A stretch of DNA of 64,000 nucleotides from Polyangiaceae bacterium (GTDB lineage: Bacteria > Myxococcota_A > Polyangia > Polyangiales > Polyangiaceae): NCBI GenBank assembly GCA_016715885.1, contig JADJXL010000015.1, forward strand, positions 868,001 through 932,000, read 5' to 3'. Below are positions 60,241 through 64,000 of the stretch, one piece after another (position 1 is the stretch's first letter; each line of letters opens with the position of its first letter). The notes beneath the pieces were generated by a model that made no database searches, was not told where the DNA came from, and saw nothing but the letters and a program-made list of their open reading frames with translations. The position numbers and the translations under genes were made by a program.

Positions 60241-60753
60241 TCACCCACCGGTCTGCTGGCGGAGCTCGAGATGATTTCGTATTCCGTTACGCGAGATCGC
60301 TTCAGTCAACGCGGAGATGAATTCCACGGCAATCGCTTCGCTAAGAACTATCTCCACGTGATCAGGAGCTTCTGGATCCAGTGCGGGATTGTAGCTGATG
60401 CCCTCCGCGGTCGTCGCCCAACCGCATGCAAAAAAACCCGCACGGATTCTACCCCACACGTTGAAGATTCGTTTATCATGTGTCGGCGCAGGAAGCACAG
60501 GATCTTCAGACCGCAGAAGCCTATTTTGAAGCACCAATACGTGGAGAAGTGTCGTTAGTTGAAGTATCACCTCCCACTTGATGACCACCTCAATGGTTTG
60601 ATCAGTAGCGTTAACTTTGATAACGTCGCCGTTGTTATCAAATACGATCCGAATCGTTCCTCCTCCCGAATCATGGGTACTTGCTGCCACCAACCCAGCA
60701 AGCTTAGTGACGGTCGTCGCGTGAAACGAATATGCCGTGCCCCACAGCTCCAT
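60241..60753 (-). CDS. Immunity-like protein, paralogue of the 62605-63114 gene
   Basis: A 170-residue protein, MELWGTAYSFHATTV to NHLELRQQTGG. The helix EVILQLTTLLHVLVLQNRLLR aligns by eye with DVALHLAGLLQVLVAQNMWLR of the 62605-63114 protein, and both end in a similar C-terminal helix (ALTEAISRNGI / ALIFALARTAAGI). Both lie next to RHS cassettes, so they probably form one immunity family. It lies between cassettes 2 and 3, in the same orientation. A GAGGAG site is 11 nt upstream. Confidence 0.58.
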   Translation of the reverse strand: MELWGTAYSFHATTVTKLAGLVAASTHDSGGGTIRIVFDNNGDVIKVNATDQTIEVVIKWEVILQLTTLLHVLVLQNRLLRSEDPVLPAPTHDKRIFNVWGRIRAGFFACGWATTAEGISYNPALDPEAPDHVEIVLSEAIAVEFISALTEAISRNGIRNHLELRQQTGG

Positions 60754-60833
60754 ACTATTTACATCTCCTCACGGCGTTGTCCGCAAGTCCAATTCTGCAG
60801 CATTAACGAGGACTTGTTCGAGCAGTAGCCGTC

Positions 60834-61169
60834 TCACGGCTTCAAGACGATGAAGGTGTTTCCTGCTTTGGCAAAATCATGCTCGCCCGTCGCCGTCTCT
60901 AGGCCAATCAACTGGTCGCGCCTTATATGAACATAGAGGTCCCATTCGTCCGAGTATCCGCAAATCGGACACGTCGTCTCTGCAACGGCATCCACAACCA
61001 CATGGCTGATGCCTGGAGAACCAGTTTGGTTGCCACCCCATTGCAGCACGTCGCCAAGTTGGTACTCGACTTGCCTGACATTGCCGTACTTGAACTGCCC
61101 CACAACCTCTACAGGTTTGTCGCACTTTGGGCAGATGGCCTGCCCACGGACTGTATTGAACGCGCCCAT
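60834..61169 (-). CDS. Small zinc-ribbon protein in the RHS array
   Basis: A 111-residue protein from ATG 61169 with a GAGAGG site. Two CxxC pairs, ICPKCDKP (near the N-terminus) and TCPICGYS (about 70), look like one zinc ribbon. The middle (YGNVRQVEYQLGDVLQWGG) is beta-rich. It lies between an immunity-like gene and the cassette 3 immunity gene, so it may be another immunity protein or a cargo gene. Function unknown. Confidence 0.5.
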   Translation of the reverse strand: MGAFNTVRGQAICPKCDKPVEVVGQFKYGNVRQVEYQLGDVLQWGGNQTGSPGISHVVVDAVAETTCPICGYSDEWDLYVHIRRDQLIGLETATGEHDFAKAGNTFIVLKP

Positions 61170-61247
61170 CAAAACCTCTCGAAAGGCAGCTTAGCTGCAA
61201 TTATCCGTGATGATGACCGCTATGGTACACCTTTGCTCAGCTGGTGA

Positions 61248-61517
61248 CTATTGGCCCATTGCTTTAGCGAGCGCATCTCGAAGGTAGCGCACTTCGCGCA
61301 CGAGCCGCGGGACGTCCTGACGAGCGTTTGCGATGAAATCGTAGTCGGCTATCGATGCACCGCTCAGCTCGATGTCGGCACCGCCTGTTTGAATGAAGCT
61401 CGAGCCTGACTCGTGGTCCCGATCTTCAACGTAGGCCTTCCAGGGGCCAGGCGTCGCAGCGTCACAGAGTTGCTGTATCCGAGCTATGTCTGCTTCTGTG
61501 AGATGATCCCAAGGCAT
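61248..61517 (-). CDS. Putative immunity protein for RHS cassette 3
   Basis: An 89-residue protein with GAGGA 8 nt before the ATG (61517), starting 2 bp after the cassette 3 stop. It begins MPWDHLTEADIARIQQLCDAATPGPW and has DIELSGASIADYDFIANARQDVPRL. This ATPGPW...DFIANARQDVPRL pattern is common in small myxobacterial proteins, as far as I remember, but its fold is unassigned. Coupling to the toxin gene is the main evidence for immunity. Confidence 0.55.
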   Translation of the reverse strand: MPWDHLTEADIARIQQLCDAATPGPWKAYVEDRDHESGSSFIQTGGADIELSGASIADYDFIANARQDVPRLVREVRYLRDALAKAMGQ

Positions 61518-61519
61518 GG

Positions 61520-62640
61520 TTACCGTCCTCGACTGGGGTTGAGAATGGTCGGTGTAAACAATTGCTCAGCCTGTTGTGGCGTAATTCCGGACATTGTCGC
61601 ATGATAGGGATTCCGTGGGGTCGGACTTGCCACAACCTCGCCACCTGCAGCGCGAATCTGGCCCGCAGTTGTAACGCCAAGCTGTCCGTTTGGAATGTTG
61701 CTGCTCGCCTCTTGTACAGTGGTCGCGGTGTTGACCGAAACTCCCTGTAGCCGGCCAGCTTTATCAAGAGTAACACCGCTACCGTTGGCAAATCGCTCGG
61801 CAGTGCAGGTACCGCCACGACAAACAACGGCTCCATCCGGTATTCGCCCTTTCCCTCCGCCAAGCTTGATTCCACCGCTGATCGCCCCCAGCGCAATCCC
61901 TGCAAGAACCTTCGCCGCCTGATACCCGTGTTCACCGGCCTTCGCATAGTCGCCTTTCTCCGCCGAGTCAACCGTTGCCGCGAGCGAAATTCCGACGAGG
62001 GCAAGCGGATTCAGCGTGTTGACCGCTCCCGCCAGCGCGCCGAATACGCCGTCCTGTTCATATCCCTGAACTGCGCCATTGGCGAGGCCACCCCAGAAGT
62101 TGTACCCCTGCCACATGAAGTATCCCGGCGGGAACGTCGCGAAAATGACCGCGCCTTTCGCGTAATCGATGACATCGTTCGCGTATGCACCCGACGCCCC
62201 GCCGAGCACGTCGAGCATGATGTCCAGCCCGTCGGATGTATCCTCCTCCGAGCCGTTCGCCGGCGCATCGGGTTGAAATGCTGGTCGGTCGCCCGTCGTC
62301 GTCAAATCGCCCGGATCGCGCAACGCGCCCAATTCGGCGGCCTGTTCAGGCGTTTCTCGCTTTTTCCCAAAGACCCATACCTCGAGGGACCCGCCGCCTG
62401 CAACAGGGTTTCCATTGTTATCGAGCAACCCTGGTGGAGCCGCGGGGTCCTCCCCCGTAAACCCACTCGGATCCGGTGCGCGTTTCGAGGTTCTGCTGGC
62501 TGTCGTTGGTGAAGGACAAGCTTTGCATCACCGCTTGTCCCGTGGTGAAAATCGTCGAGACGCGACCACGCGCTTCGTCATACGCGCGGATCGTCTTCGC
62601 CGGATTATGCCGAGGAGAAAGCGGACGATGATTCGATAGA
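61520..62640 (-). pseudogene. RHS cassette 3 with internal deletion
   Basis: The frame 61520-62428 encodes LDNNGNPVAGGGSLEVWVFG onward, the pre-toxin region, and a tip of about 100 residues ending HATMSGITPQQAEQLFTPTI. Upstream of it (about 62480-62600) lies a YD-repeat piece, AKTIRAYDEARGRVSTIFT to NDSQQNLETRT, joined directly and out of frame to DPSGF sequence at about 62475. In cassette 2 these two points are about 850 bp apart, so the core between them has been deleted. This copy cannot be a full toxin but its tip and immunity are kept. Confidence 0.7.
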
Positions 62641-63114
62641 TGGAACACCGATACCCGCAGCCGTGCGAGCTAGCGCAAAAATGAGCGCATGACTTAGTCC
62701 GAGCGCACGGTCCTCTCTGAGACCCCACTCGACCTCGCCTTCTTTCTCATTCCACGCGATACCGTCTCCTCCAGTCTCCCATGACAATAGCACCATTCCT
62801 TTGGTGCCGTTTTCGATTCTAACCGAAAACGTGACCGGCGTGCCGCCGACGAATTCCCAGCCATTGGATTCACCTCGCAGCCACATATTTTGAGCAACGA
62901 GCACCTGCAGGAGGCCAGCCAAATGAAGGGCGACATCACGACTGACTGCTATTTCGGTTACGGGCCCATGCTTGCAACGAGGATCTTGGTCCCCAAATGC
63001 GCCCCAAATCCAGCCAGGAAATTGGTCGGTTGTCGTTGAGACGAAAATTCCGACCAGTCTCTTGGGCTCCTGTTCCTGAAGGAGGAAAGCCCCTCCTGTC
63101 CTTTCGGAGTTCAT
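62605..63114 (-). CDS. Immunity-like protein, paralogue of the 60241-60753 gene
   Basis: 169 residues from ATG 63114 (GAGG 7 nt upstream; GTG 63120 is an alternative). It reads EQEPKRLVGIFVSTTTDQFPGWIWG, then the helix DVALHLAGLLQVLVAQNMWLR shared with the 60241-60753 protein, and SHALIFALARTAAGIGVP at the end. It lies between cassettes 3 and 4. Its 3' end overlaps the RHS fragment start by a few tens of bases. It is likely an immunity protein of the same family, diverged. Confidence 0.58.
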   Translation of the reverse strand: MNSERTGGAFLLQEQEPKRLVGIFVSTTTDQFPGWIWGAFGDQDPRCKHGPVTEIAVSRDVALHLAGLLQVLVAQNMWLRGESNGWEFVGGTPVTFSVRIENGTKGMVLLSWETGGDGIAWNEKEGEVEWGLREDRALGLSHALIFALARTAAGIGVPSIESSSAFSSA

Positions 63115-63161
63115 TTGCACCTCATACCGACGCCATCGATTGCGCCTTGTCGTTCAATGGA

Positions 63162-63578
63162 TCAATCCATCCAGCTTGGCGAGCCGGGTCGGTACCAGTC
63201 TTGCGTTCTCAGCCACCGCTCGTACTCGAAGTATATTCTTCTCACACCGTCGGGTGTCGCCCGGATCTCGTCAAACTCAACGATGAGCCGGAACAGCACG
63301 TCGATTGCATGTTTCTCATTAATGGGATTGCTTCGCACCATTTCGTGCGGCGTTGACGTATTTGGGAAGGCCGCGTGAAGCACTAGGGTTGACCAAGTTA
63401 GATTGTTCCCGAAACGAAGTCGCGTGATCAGCCACTCACGGAATCCCGTGAGCACGCCACCGTCGCACGCTAAATCATAGCCCAGTACGAGCGCGCAGAC
63501 GGCTTGATATGTTGGCTCCGCGATGTACATTCCAGTGCGTGACCGGATATCCTCGAATACTGCACGGAAGTTTTTCAT
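63162..63578 (-). CDS. Putative immunity protein for RHS cassette 4 (papain-like toxin)
   Basis: A 138-residue protein whose ATG (63578) lies 3 bp past the cassette 4 stop. It begins MKNFRAVFEDIRSRTGMYIAEPTYQAV and has YDLACDGGVLTGFREWLITRL and EYERWLRTQDWYRP. The arrangement matches toxin-immunity pairs. No strong binding site is seen, so translation probably depends on coupling to the toxin gene. Confidence 0.6.
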   Translation of the reverse strand: MKNFRAVFEDIRSRTGMYIAEPTYQAVCALVLGYDLACDGGVLTGFREWLITRLRFGNNLTWSTLVLHAAFPNTSTPHEMVRSNPINEKHAIDVLFRLIVEFDEIRATPDGVRRIYFEYERWLRTQDWYRPGSPSWMD

Positions 63579-63581
63579 TGG

Positions 63582-64000
63582 CTAGAACCCGAAGTTGATG
63601 TGGCCGGAGTACTCCCATAGCGCTTTGTATTCCGCGATTGATGCACCCTTGCCGCCGGTAAAGGCATCATACACACGGCCTCCCTTGACAACGACTTCAT
63701 GATGCGACCATCCCCAATTCTGCCCTCGATATCCGCCAAGTGTCGGTGCACCCGAGATTGGGGTAATTCGTTTGATGTCGCCACCGATGTGTTTCTGGAT
63801 TTGTGTAGCAGCCCGCTCACATCCAGTTGCACATGCCGGATTCTTAATATCGCGTGGGTGCCAGTTCGAGCTTCGAATCGGGCCCGCGGGTGACTTCGCA
63901 GACCCCAACTTGATCCCCGCCCCAATCGCCCCGAGCGCAATCCCTGCAAGAACCTTCGCCGCCTGATACCCATGTTCACCCGCCTTCGCATAGTCGCCTT
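63582..64000 (-). CDS. RHS cassette 4 C-terminus with papain-like toxin tip, 5' cut by window edge
   Basis: Partial gene, read leftwards from the right edge. GDYAKAGEHGYQAAKVLAGIALGAIGAGIKLG is the shared pre-toxin region, then SAKSPAGPIRSSNW starts a new tip. The tip has a Cys in NPACATGCERAATQIQKHIG and WGWSHHEVVVKGGRVYDAFTGG, the Cys/His pattern of papain-like (Tox-PL) toxins. The stop at 63582 is followed by the immunity gene. This toxin's frame is intact over what is visible. Confidence 0.65.
   Translation of the reverse strand, partial: GDYAKAGEHGYQAAKVLAGIALGAIGAGIKLGSAKSPAGPIRSSNWHPRDIKNPACATGCERAATQIQKHIGGDIKRITPISGAPTLGGYRGQNWGWSHHEVVVKGGRVYDAFTGGKGASIAEYKALWEYSGHINFGF

Noticed and set aside
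1..64000. tRNA, rRNA, CRISPR arrays or insertion sequences
   Set aside because: By-eye search of the gaps found no tRNA-like TTC arms with cloverleaf context, no direct-repeat/spacer arrays and no transposase ORF. A tRNAscan or minced run would be decisive.

Overview
The window comes from the chromosome of a myxobacterium, most likely a member of the Polyangiales/Sorangiineae or an uncultured relative. The signs are a secreted protein with a Cys-Arg/TM/Arg-rich MYXO-CTERM tail and thrombospondin-type-3 repeats (14499-17756), two tandem AgmX/PglI-type proteins (26125-29147), several lipoproteins, an orphan RHS toxin array, and high-GC coding sequence with long antisense shadow ORFs. By eye the GC content is around 60 percent, low for a cultured myxobacterium. 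No rRNA, tRNA, CRISPR array or insertion sequence was recognised.

Layout. 1-1.7 kb: a two-gene ATPase + DUF4276 module that resembles split OLD/Toprim defence systems, cut by the left edge. 1.7-17.8 kb: housekeeping and envelope genes (methyltransferase, HEAT protein, degenerate LytM protein, OmpR-type regulator, VWA lipoprotein, mgtE, ssb, an ihfA-merR operon, GT2 glycosyltransferase, TSP3/MYXO-CTERM protein). 17.9-31.2 kb: a mostly minus-strand block with livF-livG-livM (no livH), an SspB-like adaptor, a CapK-GT4 fusion, asparaginase + DMT exporter, two AgmX-like proteins and cstA. 31.2-42.1 kb: DUF4139 protein, panE-like reductase, a frameshifted diacylglycerol-kinase-family gene, cutA, a type II thioesterase, a TIGR02757 protein, an EI24 protein, an FG-GAP lipoprotein and deoD with a nucleotidyltransferase. 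42.2-44.3 kb: a PARIS-like AAA ATPase + DUF4435 pair, AT-richer than its surroundings. 44.5-47.8 kb: hemE-hemG and a class II glutamine amidotransferase whose start sits in a palindromic repeat. 48.0-55.1 kb: FHA-GGDEF, then an apparent operon of class III aminotransferase, LuxE-like and LuxC-like enzymes, a 17-codon ORF with a good ribosome-binding site, and a GAF/PtsP-like protein lacking its phospho-histidine. 55.2-64 kb: a 42-bp minisatellite, then an array of truncated RHS cores, each with a different C-terminal toxin tip and its own immunity gene.

The strongest signal not tied to a gene is a dispersed 9-mer, GGTTTGTCC, with 17 exact copies counted by eye on both strands between 4.2 and 53.6 kb and about 20 one-mismatch relatives. 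About 0.5 would be expected by chance. It lies in several reading frames and in both orientations relative to genes, often forces non-preferred codons, and is absent from the RHS array. This points to a DNA-level function, such as an uptake, segregation, recombination or methylation-type motif, that I do not recognise from any described system.

The genes work mainly in separate modules: envelope and motility proteins, haem synthesis (hemE, hemG), purine salvage (deoD), two possible anti-phage modules, a putative carboxylate-to-aldehyde-to-amine pathway (LuxE, LuxC, aminotransferase), and the RHS toxin/immunity arsenal used against neighbouring cells.
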